Assembly: GCF_000001735.4 (NCBI RefSeq)
Contig: NC_003074.8
Location: forward strand, 21,459,261 to 21,523,260
Direction of reading: 5' to 3'
From: Arabidopsis thaliana
Lineage: Eukaryota; Streptophyta; Magnoliopsida; Brassicales; Brassicaceae
DNA length: 64,000 nt
Position 1 is the stretch's first letter; each line of letters starts with the position of its first letter. Below, piece by piece: positions 33,276-46,669 of this stretch. The notes beneath the pieces are model-generated. The model was not told the origin of the DNA. It saw only the letters and a list, made by a program, of their open reading frames with translations, and searched no databases. Both the position numbers and the translations under genes were made by a program.

Positions 33276-36200
33276 ATGATGCCGGGTTTAGCGCAGAGGA
33301 ATAATGACCAATACTCTTTTGGCTTCTGGTCAAAGGAAATCGATGGTGTCAGCTATAATCAGCTCCAAAAGGTACCTTATCCCACATTGGTTCTCTTGCC
33401 TCTGATTCATTCTTTAATTGCTGTTTAGAGATGTTTTTGCTTTCATTGTATCAATCCAAGTTCTAGTTCAGATCTTATTCACATATATGTAGCTAAATGA
33501 CGATGAATCATTAACTCAAAGCACATTGTTCTGAACTTGTGTGCAGTTCTGGAGTGAGCTGTCACCGAAAGCTAGGCAGGAACTCCTTAAGATTGACAAA
33601 CAGACTTTGTTTGAGCAAGCTCGTAAGAACATGTATTGTTCCAGATGCAATGGTCTGCTTCTCGAAGGTTTCTTGCAGATTGTTATGCATGGGAAGTCCT
33701 TGCATCCGGAGGGATCATTAGGGAATTCTCCTTGCAACAAATCAGGGGGATCCAAATATCAATATGACTGTAACGCAGTTGTTAGTAACGGATGTGCGGA
33801 TGAGATGCAAGATCCGTCTGTTCATCCGTGGGGAGGTCTCACCACAACACGTGATGGGTCGCTTACGCTTCTTGATTGCTATTTGTATGCAAAGTCTCTC
33901 AAAGGACTTCAAAATGTAAGTTCAATGCAAGGTTTACCTATTTGCAATCAACTCCAGTTCAACTAGTTAATCTATTGGTTCTAGCAGGTGTTTGACAGTG
34001 CCCCTGCTCGAGAAAGGGAACGTGAGTTGCTATATCCTGATGCTTGTGGTGGTGGAGGCCGGGGATGGATAAGTCAAGGAATCGCTAGCTTTGGTAGAGG
34101 GCATGGAACAAGAGAAACGTGTGCTCTACATACTGCAAGGCTTTCTTGTGATACACTGGTGGATTTCTGGTCCGCACTCAGTGAGGATACTCGACAATCT
34201 CTTTTGAGGATGAAAGAAGAGGATTTTATGGAGAGACTGAGGTACAGGTATGTCGCTAATTGATTTAATTCCTTGTTGTTCAATCACAAATTGAGTCGGA
34301 AAGTTTTTGGACATGATCTGGGTCATGGGTAACAGGATATGTTACCACTCAAGTTATCACATTTTGAATTGCAAGATGAATAGGCATTTCGTTGTCTGGA
34401 CTATTCAAGATGTTCTTACCAAGTCATGCAATACAAGACTCTTCTTTGTCTGGTCATGTCGAGACTTTTTTCGCTCGGCTTAATAACAAATGGATCTTTC
34501 AAATTACAGATTCGACAGCAAGAGATTTTGTAGAGACTGCAGACGAAACGTTATTCGTGAGTTCAAAGAGCTTAAGGAACTGAAACGAATGCGGAGAGAA
34601 CCTCGGTGTACCACATGGTTTTGTGTTGCCAATACAACATTCCAATATGAGGTGATTTATCTATGTTAACCTTTTCATCTTTGTGGGTTCCTATAGTCTA
34701 GCGTTATGCTTTTCGAAAAGTATATTACTATTTCTCTTATGAGGACTAATTGCGAGATGGGACTACAAATATAATTGCAATATTAAAGGTATCCATTGAT
34801 TCGGTGAAAGCAGACTGGCGGGAAACTTTTTCTGAGAATGCTGGAAAGTACCATCACTTTGAGTGGGCAATTGGATCCGGAGAAGGAAAATGTGATATCC
34901 TCAAGTTTGAAAATGTTGGCATGAATGGGAGAGTTCAAGTCAATGGCCTAAACCTTCGTGGTTTAAATTCATGCTACATTACCCTTAGAGCTTATAAATT
35001 AGATGGCCGCTGGTCTGAAGTATCCGCCAAAGCCCATGCATTAAAAGGTCAAAACTGTGTTCACGGCAGGCTAGTAGTTGGGGATGGCTTTGTTTCAATC
35101 AAGAGAGGTGAAAGCATCCGAAGGTTTTTTGAGCATGCTGAAGAGGCTGAGGAAGAAGAGGTAGATTCCGGATTCATACACTTTTTAACTTAAACTTCTC
35201 AAATGTTTCAGACTACATGAATATTATTCTTTCCACTTTATAAACGATACCGCTGTGCTTCCTATGTTATAAAAGGATGAAGACATGATGGACAAAGATG
35301 GGAATGAGCTCGATGGGGAATGCTCTCGTCCACAAAAGCATGCAAAAAGTCCAGAACTTGCTCGAGAGTTTCTATTAGATGCTGCAACAGTTATTTTTAA
35401 AGAACAGGTTTGTTAGATATAGGTTCCCTCAAATCACATTTTATTATTGTTATTTTGTGCTATATTCGGTACTTATTTCTGTCAGTTATTGATTATATCT
35501 TAGGTTGAAAAAGCATTCAGGGAGGGAACCGCTCGGCAAAATGCACATAGTATCTTTGTATGTCTTACATTGAAACTATTAGAACAACATTTACATGTTG
35601 CCTGCAAGGAAATTATTACCTTGGAGAAACAGGTAGGTATCCTGTCTTAAGGTTCTGAAAACAATTTGATCAAGATTATGTCCAACAGTTTCCGTTGTCT
35701 TCACTCCGGCAGGTGAAACTTCTTGAGGAAGAAGAGAAAGAAAAGCGTGAAGAAGAGGAGCGGAAGGAGAAGAAAAGATCCAAAGAGAGGGAGAAAAAAC
35801 TTCGCAAAAAGGAGAGATTGAAGGAAAAAGACAAAGGCAAGGAGAAGAAAAACCCTGAATGTAGCGATAAAGACATGCTGCTGAATTCATCAAGGGAAGA
35901 AGAAGATCTTCCAAACCTTTATGATGAGACGAACAATACCATAAACAGCGAGGAGTCAGAAATTGAAACGGGGTATGCAGATTTGTCTCCACCTGGTTCT
36001 CCTGATGTTCAAGAAAGACAGTGTTTGGATGGTTGCCCTTCTCCAAGAGCGGAAAACCACTACTGTGACAGACCTGACAGAGATATTAAAGATCTTGAAG
36101 ATGAGAATGTGTACTTTACAAATGATCATCAAAAACCTGTTCACCAGAACGCAAGATATTGGAAAGAAGTGCAGTCTGATAATGCTTTGAGGTGGTCAGA

Positions 36201-37758
36201 TAAACGCAGATATTCAGATAATGCTTCTTTTGTCAGTAGGTCAGAGGCAAGATACCGTAATGATAGATTAGAAGTGCCTTCAAGGGGATTCAATGGGTCA
36301 AACAGACAGTTAAGAGTGAATGCTTCAAAGACTGGTGGCCTGAATGGTATCAAGTCTCATGAGAAGTTTCAATGTTGCGACAACAGAATCAGTGAGAGGT
36401 TTGACTTCAGTTCTTGCAGTTGCAAACCAAGTTGTGAATATCGGGCAAAAGTAGAACCTAAAACCGCTGGATCCAGAAGCACGCGAGAACCAAAAACCAT
36501 ATCCAATTCGGACTCTGCTCTTGATGCCTCCAAGCCAGTGTTCCAAGGCAACAGGTATACTCAACCAGACTATACTCGTGAGTTAAGACTTAAAAGCAAG
36601 GTTGGAGTTGGTCCAAATCCTTCTACTACTAGAGATTCACTACATTCAAAACAAGTTTGGGAGCCCATGGAGCCAAAGAAGTACCCACGAAGCAACTCGT
36701 ACTCTGAAGTAACAGTTAGATGTTCAACATTTAAGGCTGAAGAGATAGAAGACGCTATCGTTGCTGAGAATTCATCTGACCTTTTGTCTCAATGTAAGGT
36801 TACAGAGAAGTTGGATAATATCAAGCTTAAAGATGAAAACAGCATGGAGTCCGGGGAAACAAAGAATGGGTGGCATTTGAAAGATCCTATGATGAGTAGT
36901 ACATCGAGTTCAGACAATTGCTCGTCATGCCTGAGCGAGGGAGAGAGCAATACGGTTTCGTCAAACAACGGAAACACTGAATCCTCCTCCACATCTGATT
37001 CTGAAGACGCCAGTCAGCAATCTGAAGGAAGAGAGAGTATAGTTGTTGGTACACAGAACGATATCCTCATACCAGATACTACTGGGAAGAGTAAAATTCC
37101 GGAAACTCCTATAGTAGTAACTGGGAACAACATGGATAATAACAGTAACAATAATATGGTACATGGTCTTGTTGATGTGCAACCACAAGGAGGCATGTTC
37201 CCTCATTTGCTAACCCAGAATCTACAGTATCCCGTTTTCCAGACTGCTTCACCAATGGGCTACTTCCATCAAGCACCACCAGTCTCTTGGCCCACGGGTC
37301 CAGCCAATGGATTGATTCCATTCCCTCACCCTAATCCTTATCTATACACAGGTCCGCTCGGATATAGTATGAACGGAGATCCCCCGCTGTGCTTGCAGTA
37401 CGGTAGCCCATTGAATCATGCGGCAACTCCCTTCTTCAACCCTGGGCCAGTTCCAGTGTTCCATCCATTTTCCAAAACCAACACCGAGGACCAAGCTCAG
37501 AATCTTGAGCCGCCACTGGAACTAAACTGTTTGGCTCCACCGGAAACACAGACCGTAAATGAAGACAGCTTCTCCTTATTCCATTTCAGTGGACCTGTAG
37601 GTCTTTCCACTGGAAGTAAGTCGAAGCCTGCTCATTCCAAAGACGGGATTTTGCGCGACGTTGTTGGAAATATCTATACGAAAGCGAAAGAGAGCAAAGA
37701 GGTTGAAGAGTATAACTTATTTGCAACTGGCAATGGCCTGAGGTTTTCGTTATTCTAA
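33276..37758 (+). CDS. Large conserved plant protein of unknown function (stress-response NST1-like)
   Basis: Eight-exon model: 33276-33371, 33547-33915, 33988-34247, 34510-34651, 34789-35160, 35276-35407, 35504-35632, 35713-37758; about 1181 aa, all phases consistent. The N-terminal half is well structured and Cys-rich, e.g. NMYCSRCNGLLLEGFLQIVM and RFCRDCRRNVIREFKELKEL, which may bind zinc. A strongly charged coiled coil follows (35713-35850, EEEEKEKREEEERKEKKRSK), and the rest is Ser/Asn/Pro-rich and disordered, ending in a conserved NLFATGNGLRFSLF-type tail. Such charged coiled coils give spurious hits to NST1-like stress proteins in databases. Arabidopsis counterpart by order: At3g58050, with paralogue At2g41960. 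No function is known to me. Start chosen at the first of two adjacent ATGs. Confidence 0.8.
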
Positions 37759-38517
37759 AGTAACGGTTTTGGGTTTGTTGTTGATTTAAACTGTGGAGTG
37801 TGAGGTGTTTTATGACTTTGTATCATCCGCAACGTTATTTATTCGTCTGGAAAACAAAACAAAAAATCTTTCAATTTTAAACCTTTTTTTTTTAGCTTTT
37901 TTTTTCCTTACAATTTACACTTTTCTCTCACGTTTTGGATTTATACTCTCTGTTCATTTTACTTATTTTTATATTCTTGCTTCAATGTTTTATTTGATGT
38001 AGAGCAATGTTAAGATCTGCCCGATTTGAAGTGTTTTTTCACTGAATATTTGGTATTATTCAATATATTCAACATGAGTCTTTTATGATAAATGATAATT
38101 TCTGTAATGTTGAAATGATTTACATGTTAGAATAACTGTTCATTATTGAACTTAATATTTTTAGTTTCTCACAATTTCATTTGTGAATTAAATGCGAAAT
38201 TCTATGTAAAAGGAAAATTTTCTAAAAAGATTTTATAAGAAAACTAAAATGTTCTATATTGTGTAAACGCAAATTCAAACATAATTTTCGTTTTACAAAA
38301 AAAACTGATAGCACAGCTAATTAAAATGTCATTTTAGATATGTAAATATTTTATGAGTTGAAGAAAAAGAAAGGTAAACATAACATATTGATTAAAGCAA
38401 AATTCAAAAAACAAAAAAACTCATACTGCAATGTATCTAGCTGCAGAGGTCACATAGTACAATATATTAACGAAGCAACAAAAACAAGACAAACAGTTAC
38501 ACATACATATATAATCT
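37759..38517. other. Convergent 3' region
   Basis: AT-rich 3' flanks of the large conserved gene (+) and of MTP8 (-). No gene supported. Confidence 0.55.
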
Positions 38518-40416
38518 TCATAAATCGTTGGGGATTGTAGAAAGGACGGAATGTTCAGGCTTGTGATGACACTCAAAATCTAGATGAACAAAAGCTCTTT
38601 CCACCTCAGGAAGTTCTTCAAGCTTTATTTGCAATGATTCACCAATCGCATGAGCTTCTTTCAATGGCAAATCCTCTGGCAGTTCTATATCCACCTGCCA
38701 ATCGCATAGAACAATAATTCAACCCAAAGCTATATAGTTAGTTAAATAAATCTTATTTATATACTGATCAGCAAATATTTTGCGATGAATTATACAATAG
38801 TCAAGTGTAAGTAGGAACTGATTTCCAACTTCTATGATATATTTAAGTTTGTAACTATATGATTTTTAATTTTTGTTTTCTTTTAACTATATGATTGAAA
38901 CATTAATTAGTATGTGTGCACATATAGACGAACCTCGACAAAATAAAGAACACCGAAGGTATATGCACGGACGGTATCCACATGTTTGATATTATCGCCG
39001 CCTTGTCGCATCACTAGGTATGTCAACTTTTGTAGTACTTCTGGAGGAGCTGATTGTCCGATCAATGAAACTATATGAAAATAAATATGATGAATATCTT
39101 GTGAGTAGATATGTCGAACAATACGACAACATCGAAATACAAATTTACCTGCATTTTCCATAACAGTCCCAGACCAATTGACAATAGTGTAGATGGCTAA
39201 GAGAATAGCACCAGTTGGATCGAGCCACCAGTAAAAAGCATTAGCAAGAACGGCCGCAACCAATCCAAGAACATTTGTTACCACATCAAAGTGATGATCC
39301 TATAACGAACATGCATAATCAGTCAGTCTCCATTTTTGCATGAAATTATAAGAATATATATGCACATATTTACCTTTGCATATGCACGGACTATATGGTT
39401 TCTCGAGCTTTTGCAGTAGATCCATAAGACGAGTTTAATAGCGGTTGCGCTTAGCATGATTGAATACAACCAAATCAATTGGACATGATTCATTTTCTCT
39501 GAAGGTTCATTTGAAATCAATTGCTCAGCTGCCACAAGCAGCACTTGGAACCCTACGCATTTGTGTATGAATGGTTAGTTTATAGCATTACATTTTCATT
39601 AAAGCAATTATAATATATAGTTTAGAGTTATATAAGAAAATCATGAAAAAGGAATATATGTATACCAAGGGTAGCCATAACAGCGGCGAAAATGATGATT
39701 CCAACAGGTTGCACCCTAAGCTTTCCTATAGGATATTTGTAGATATTTACGTTCTTCATAGACAAATGTGTGAACCAAAGTATTCCTCCCGCCATAAGGT
39801 CAAGCAATGAGTCGAGTGTAGATGCTGCAATCGCAATGGATCCACTCTTTACCGTAGCATATATCTACACATTGTAGACATTTGATATATAGACGACGTC
39901 ACCAAAACAATGTTATAAATGTTTCAATAGATCAAGTCACACCTTGAGAGCAAGTAAAAAGATGTTAGCCCAATTTGAGATTTGCATGGCAAGCTCTTGT
40001 GCAGCTCTCTCAGCTCGATCTTCTTCTTCTTCTTTTTCATCGATGGTATACTCATCTGATCGAGCTAAGAAACTTTCTACTTCTTCAAAGGATTTTAGTG
40101 TTGCCAATTGTCTTTCGTAGTACTCCTTTTCATCTTCAAAAAAAGAAGAAAAAGCATATTTGGTTTAGTAGTTGTGACAGTTATTATCTAAATTATTATG
40201 TAAAACATAGATACCTTCTTTGAGGCCTGCAGCTTTGGAGACATCAAGGTGCAAAGGGTTCTCGGGATCGATTTTTGATCGAAGTTTTTGAGGCAAATCC
40301 GCGAAGAAATTCGATTTCATAGAAGAAACCATACCGGTTAACTTTGGTTTGTGATCAATAGCCTCATGATCGTTTGACGAAAGCAACGGTGTTTCCGGAC
40401 AATAATTGACTTCCAT
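38518..40416 (-). CDS. MTP8: Manganese transporter MTP8 (cation diffusion facilitator)
   Basis: Seven-exon gene on the minus strand: 40215-40416, 39943-40133, 39666-39864, 39374-39552, 39149-39299, 38934-39070, 38518-38694; 411 aa as remembered for Arabidopsis MTP8 (At3g58060). It is a CDF antiporter with six membrane helices. The two metal-site motifs of the Mn-CDF group are visible: D149-SLL-D153 (helix II) and D258-HHF-D262 (helix V). The C-terminal cytosolic domain ends [19 protein letters not shown]8 loads Mn (and Fe in seeds) into the vacuole. A 5' UTR intron (40419-40539) ends two bases before the chosen ATG; an upstream in-frame ATG at 40458 lies within that intron. A TATAAAA box is at 40617-40623 on the minus strand. 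Confidence 0.95.
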
Positions 40417-40616
40417 TTCTGGAAAATTATTAAACAAATCATCGTACAAAAAAAACATGAATAAATTAACTACTAGAATTTGAAGGGGAAACCCCCTTAG
40501 AATAATTAAATAAACTATTAAATGAAAAAAAGTATATACCGATGATATTCAGGAGAATTTTTATGCTTGCAGGTGATGAACAAAGAAAAAGATAAAGGAT
40601 TGTACACAGAGATTGG

Positions 40617-40623
40617 TTTTTAT
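40617..40623 (-). promoter_or_regulatory. TATA box of MTP8
   Basis: TATAAAA on the minus strand inside CTATCTATAAAAACC, about 75 bases upstream of the 5' UTR intron donor at 40539. Suitable position for the MTP8 core promoter. Confidence 0.5.
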
Positions 40624-41559
40624 AGATAGATTATAAGATATTTTATGTGCGTTCATTGAATTTTTGTGGTTATTTATTAAATTATTGTATGGAATAAGAA
40701 AATAGAGATGATGATGATGATGATGATAGAGACAGCCCTGGTACTTGCCCACATGCAAAAGCATCAACAAAGCTTGTCTGATCCATGCCTTAGTCAGGAG
40801 CTTCTTGTTCCGTGACGATTTTATATTTTGGGTACATGACAATCTTATTTTCTTATTTAGAAAACGACACGTGTAGTTTACAGTGTTGTAATTGCAAAGC
40901 ATAAATGATATTCAACATTCGGAACCCTAATTTTGAATAATGCTCACATCAGCGCGTTTCGACAAGAAATAACAATTAAACTTCTACAAATAACTGAAAC
41001 CTTTTTTTTTTATAAAAGGCTTAATTTTTTTTTTTAATAATCATTAGAGAATTGAAACCAAATTTAAAGATAAGGGGTAATCCAAACTTAAGTAACGTAA
41101 TTCAAATACGAAAAAAAAAAAAAAAAAAAATTTGACAAATGAGCGTTGAAATAGGAGAGCCCAAAGAAAAATTAAGTATGTGAATATTCATTAAGTCAAC
41201 ATGAAAAATTGTATGATAACAGTAACACATTGAGATGTATAAAAGTTTATTATTTAAATTTATTTTGCAGACATCACATATAAACAGACATACCCACATA
41301 TATATAACCTTTTAACTACAAATCACGTATCAAAATATCTTATTCATGTTCGACAGTACATATAAGTACCTGACGTGGACTTCTTTGGCTTGAAAATATT
41401 TCTTCAATCCAAAAGGAGTCGAAAATTTGAAGTCAGAACTGTGGGTTATAAACTTGGTGAATCCTTTGAAAATCAACAAAGAAACCAAAAAAAAACAAAA
41501 AAACAGAAACAGAAAACCCCAACATGGGTAAAATATGAAGAAAATTAATTTTTTGGAGT

Positions 41560-41862
41560 TAATTCTATTTCTATTAAATTATAGAAAATATTTTCCCCAA
41601 TTTTTTACAAACGCTCTATGACTTATTGGGACATTTCTTTATTTTATAGAATAAAATTCTACAGAAAAAAAATCTTTATAGATTCACTTTTTCATTAAAT
41701 TTATAGAAATTGTTTCCCCAATTTAAAATTATAAATGCTCTATGATTTGTTGGTAGATCTCTTTATTTTTAGTTATTTATTTTTATACAAAAAGGTGATA
41801 ATTTCTTTCTTCTCCAATTTACAGCTAAACGCTTTAAGACTTATTGGTAGATTTCTTTATAT
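41560..41862. repeat. Three diverged tandem repeat units
   Basis: Cores of about 35 bases recur at 41608-41642, 41732-41766 and 41826-41860, with the pattern AAACGCTCTATGACTTATTG...TTTCTTTAT. Core spacing is 124 then 94 bases, and the flanks (TTATAGAAA...TTTCCCCAATTT) are also shared by units 1 and 2. No coding or terminal structure is visible. Possibly a relic of a minisatellite or the inside of an old transposon. Confidence 0.65.
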
Positions 41863-43283
41863 TTATAGTATCCTACGTTTTTATAAATGAGGAAACAATT
41901 CATTTAAAAGTTTACAACCACGAGTTGGTGCAACAATCTCTCGAATGATATGTGATTGTTATGCAGCCCTTATTTAGCTATTGTTCAAATTAAAATTATA
42001 TCCCATCAGGAGACATTAGGAACATTCCCGGAAGCTTAATGATTATGATTTCTTTATTTCTTTGACTTTCTTTTAGAGAAAAACTACAACTATAATCATG
42101 CAGCTTGAAACTTAATTCACTATTTTAATCTCAAGGTTATATGGTATATATTAATGTGTGTCTCTAAAAGGAAATATTGGTCACACCATCATGATCATTT
42201 ATATTATTTTCATTATTCCTTTACTTGGTTTTCTCTAAATTGATATCATGGCTACCACTTTCAAATATTAATATAAATCTTATAACAACTAGATGTCAAA
42301 TCCTGAATCCGCTTCATCTGTATCTATGCGTGGATTTCTTGAAGTGATATTTGGTTCAAAGTTTAAACAGCTATAAGCAATGGGACTCTTGGACAAAATT
42401 AGTCAGGATCGGAGTCAAGTAATACAACAATAAACTAGCGCTTCCGTTTACAGGAGGAATGCAAAACCTAAAAGATGAATTCATATACTTCAGTTGAAGA
42501 ATTCTACAACAACAATACAAAATTTAATCTTGTATGCGTTATAGAATATAGTTTCTAAATTATTTTACTTGTAATTCGAATTGTCACCATCATTTAGGTA
42601 AATGCAGTTATATAACGCTGAATTCTTTATCTCAAAGATCTAAAACATGATTAATTTATTATCAAGTTAAGTCATAGATCATGATGATGCGAGAGTGATT
42701 CATCATCCTTGATCGATAATATGTACGGATGATACTATATAGAAATAAACCTGATGATTGAAAAATCCCTATTATTATAGACAAATACTAAATTATCAAA
42801 AGTTCATTCTTCTGTTTTCTTACGGTTTTAAACGAACACAAAGTATAATCTTTGAAAATAAATAGTTGAAAAACGGTCTACTGTCATGTTGTAAGAACTT
42901 CATGTGACTATGTGAGCCGTGCATAGTCAATATTGAAATAAAACACCAAACTAATATCAATGGGTTTGAGCCGATTACATCACAAATGGCTATGGCAATC
43001 GGTGAATGTTTGTCTGCACCCAATAGTCCATACTATAATGGGTTCAAATTTCATTAAATTTCCGAATTTCGATGTCTAGTCCGCCAAAAATCTCTTCAAG
43101 ATAATGTTTCAAATGTTGTAATGTGTGCCATTGAATTCTTTTATAAGATCTTTTTATATAAAAAGTTGTAAATTCAAAGCAATTGTCGAACAAAAAGCCG
43201 CGGGATTTAATCGCAAAAACAATAGAAATCCATCGATCTTACTTGAAAATTATGTAAAAATGCTAAAGTTTGGGCAAGTGAAT

Positions 43284-43285
43284 GG

Positions 43286-43309
<24 letters not shown>
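43284..43309. repeat. (TA)n microsatellite
   Basis: About 12 TA units followed by a T-run. Typical non-coding plant microsatellite. Confidence 0.85.
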
Positions 43310-43316
<7 letters not shown>

Positions 43317-44002
43317 TTTCCGACGCAGATGAATATCTATGTCTATAAGTATTACATGATTGAGTATTTCAAATTTGGAACTAATGATCTGATTATAATG
43401 AATGCGATATAAGTTAACTAAAATTTGGAACTAATGAACTAATGATGTTATTCGAAAATTTTGAGCTATACTAAAGTAGCAGAATCCTATTGTCATACAA
43501 ACTTAACTTGTTTTTCGGTGTGGCAAAAAAAATATAGTTTAAACCCATTAAACTATGAGCCATTAATTTGTAGTTTGTAGAGTTGTTAATTAAAAGTATG
43601 GGTGTTGGTTTCGTATAGTTAACACAATTCAAGGATTTTTGTGAAATTTCCGCAAAATATCAGTAGAGAAGAGACAAAAGGTAGAAAACGTTATTTTGTA
43701 ATAAATAGCATAAGACAAAATTAGAAGATACTTGGTTCGATTCGGAACGATCCAACTTGATGCTATTGATGCCTTCATCATTGTTGCAGAAGCCAAAGCC
43801 ATTCCCTTCGATCATGAAATATGGCCTTATTGGCCTTACATGAATTTATCCTTTTTTCCTTTTAGAAAGTTATTTATTGATATTAAGAACACCATTTCTG
43901 ATTTCTACCTAGCATTACAAAAAATGTTAAGCAAACGTGAACCGGTATTAACTTGAACCGGAAAAAAATCAGATTATTTGTTTGGTTCGTATCGTGTATG
44001 AG

Positions 44003-44161
44003 CTTCCTGAGATAGGCCCAAATAAGAAACAAAACAATTTAATTAATCGTTTTTATGGGCCTACATAGGGGTTTTGCGAACTTCCTGAATTAGGTAGGCC
44101 CAAATAAGAAAACAGAACAGTTTAATTGGGCTTTTATGGGTCTACATCGGATTTTTATTAG
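44003..44161 (+). promoter_or_regulatory. Tandemly duplicated site II promoter block
   Basis: Two adjacent copies of an ~80-base unit: 44003-44080 and 44081-44161. Each starts CTTCCTGA and holds GGCCCAAATAAGAA, then TTTAATT and ATGGGCCTACAT or ATGGGTCTACAT. Both contain site II elements (GGCCCA/TGGGCC/TTGGGC), which bind TCP factors and mark promoters of growth-related genes. No protein gene starts nearby, which points to a noncoding transcript to the right. Confidence 0.55.
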
Positions 44162-44169
44162 TAAACCGG

Positions 44170-46669
44170 TTTCAGAATTTGGCAAGGGACGGCGAATTGA
44201 ATTTTAATTCGGTAACGGTTTGAAGTTCAGGAAACGAGCCTTTTTGATTAAACCGGCCGGCTGTCAAATTTTGTGTCTTGGAGTTCTTGTGCATGAATGA
44301 TGCTGTGAAATTGGAACTTGGAAGGTCTCAGAAGTCCGAAGCAGGCTTTTTTAACCCTCTCCTCTCTTTTTTTTGCCTTAAATTTGGTTTAACTTGATTG
44401 AAATAAAATCTGCTGGTTCTCCTTGTTTGTTGACGGTGTCTAATTTACGATGGATATGTTTCAGATTGATAAATAAAACGTCCGGAAGCTTCAAATTTAT
44501 GATTATTTGTCATGTTCTGGTGGTAAGTAATAAGACCTCTGATAGAGAAAACTTACTTCTTCCATTGAATTTTCTACTCATGTTCACTTTTAGTAACAAA
44601 ATTGAAGAGCCATGTTCCTTTTTCACAATCTTACTGTTAATACAAATTAAGGTCTGCCATATATACTGTAGAACTACTAAACCTGTAAGTTAGTCACAAT
44701 AATATCACATTTTCCCACCAGATTCATTAATTTTGTCTCTCTGCTTATACAGAATGCAAAATTCTTCCTTTTGGTAGTGGTTTCTTGGTATTAGCTCCTA
44801 GAGTTACAGATGTGTGTATATGTGTTATTTCGTTATTTGTAGACATCTGCCTCCTTTTAGAAATCACCTGAAATTATAAATATATGGAAGTTGGTAGGTT
44901 AGGCAACTAACAATCAGCTCATATCAATGCCTCTCACAACAATGGACTTTTTTGTTGGCTAGTAATGTCAAAGAGGCACACACACACCTATTTTTGAACT
45001 CAGAAAGATTAGCTAAGTAAATAGATGCTGTTGCCAAGTAAACAAAAAAATGTACCTACATTCCTTCTGTGCACGCTGCATTATTGAGAACCAGATCCTT
45101 ACATTATAATAACTCCATTGTCTCTAACACTGTGTCTTTACCCTGTCAAGTTCTTAATGCTGCAATTGTTTGATACACTATAGTATCTTGCATGAGCCTT
45201 GGTAGCTTCCTTTACCTACATATTCAGTTTTGGCTATTACGGTTGCTAATTTATTCTACGGTTCTGATACAACCTTTGACGAATTATGATGTAACATCAC
45301 CAAAAGATGAGCATATATATAAAAAGAAAGTATACAAAGCATAAAGATGTTGAAACTTAGGAATCAGAAGGAAACAGTCATATCTCAATTATCCAACCAC
45401 ATGGTCTTTGCTTTAACCTTTAACTTTACTACCAAAACGGTCAGTTAGTGCTCTGAGATGTGTACTGTTTGAACTATCATCCTAAGTTTTGCAACTTTTT
45501 TCCCTAAAGGTGTGGGTCACTGTTCCTCAGATTCTACCAAGTTCTTTGCATATCTTAAAAAAACAACTGAGCACAAAGTGGTCCTCTAAGATTTAGGCAA
45601 TGTTGTGTCTCTTTTTTATCACCTTAATACACTCATCACATGCTTCCTTTTTAATTGCAGTAACTGGTAGGTCCTCTTTTAGCTGCTACTGATGTTAACT
45701 CTTTTGACAGTATTTCCAAAAACTTCCTATTATCTAATAAATATACTCTTATAATTCCCAACTAGTATTGTTTGTTTGTAGCTGAGGAACTGTTCCTGGA
45801 GGTCAGATACGTCTTTTAATTCTTTTCTGTATTTTTGTTTTGTTACTACTCTTGGTGACAATTGAAACATCCTTATTGCAAAATTTATGTTGAAACGTGT
45901 CCATAAAATTTATCTGAAAAACCTTATCACTTCCCTTATGATCTACAGGCTGAAGTTGCACCATCTGTTCCCTTCCCTGTTTAACTGATGGAGACTGTTC
46001 CGCTACTAAAGTCTCCAGGTCCGAAAATAGCAACGTCGCTATCTGCATGAGCCTCTCAAACTTATCTATAGCTTTAGGTTGGTGTCACTGATATTGCTAA
46101 TGTTAGTTATATCTTAGCCATACCGTGTTTAAATACAATTATTTTGATAGACAAAAAGTACAAGCAAGAGTTTTTGCGATGTTGCATCTACCTGCATTTT
46201 CTCAATAAAGTGTCCAAAGATGTCGTTTTGGCATGTCATTTTCCATTTCCTTTCATAGGAGACTTGATTGAATCAGATTAGTTGATTTCTAAAAGAAACC
46301 ATATATATGTAACCATCACCATGTTGTTGCATAGTGCATTATATTGGTGGAGGTTGTGAATTAATGCTTGTGATATTCTTTGATTAAAGTCTTGTCAAAT
46401 GTGGAAACTCGTATGTTCTTCTGGATCAAAGTCCTAGCTACGTTGTCATCTATATTTATGTTTTGATTTGATAGTTTAACATAAAAATAAAATAAAATAA
46501 ACTACATGGTTAATTAGGTACAAGGATTTTCCCATGTTTTGTCTTGAAAACCATTTCGGGTCATTGACATTCTCTGATATCATTAGTAGTTTTGTATTTG
46601 TCCTTTTGAATGCAACAGGACCAACCCGTCATAATCAATCTCGTGGCATCTGTTAATTGGAGTTTACGG
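44170..46669 (+). ncRNA. Possible spliced long noncoding transcript
   Basis: No long ORF. Downstream of the duplicated site II block there is a less AT-rich stretch (44170-44521) ending in a strong donor (GGTG|GTAAGTAA at 44522). It is followed by T-rich, intron-like DNA and acceptor-like sites at about 45660 (TTTTTAATTGCAG) and 46620 (TTGAATGCAACAG). The last is followed by a GC-richer segment to a donor-like GTATGTG at 46670. Transcript strand, ends and existence are inference from promoter and splice-like signals only. Alternatively this is a decayed gene. Confidence 0.3.

Larger units (their letters stand above)
40624..44002. other. Gene-poor AT-rich region
   Basis: About 3.4 kb with no supported gene. 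It contains an A-run (41110-41130), diverged repeats (41560-41860, listed separately), a (TA)n run at 43284-43309 and several short open frames without domain signal. The plus-strand frame at 43732-43956 has no ATG of its own that is convincing. Confidence 0.5.

Noticed and set aside
43732-43956. 74-codon frame near the MTP8-GIS gap
   Set aside because: Starts at a non-ATG codon, no similarity recognised and no promoter-like DNA; not called.
45803-46048. 81-codon minus-strand frame
   Set aside because: No recognisable domain, no promoter and lies in intron-like T-rich DNA; likely chance.
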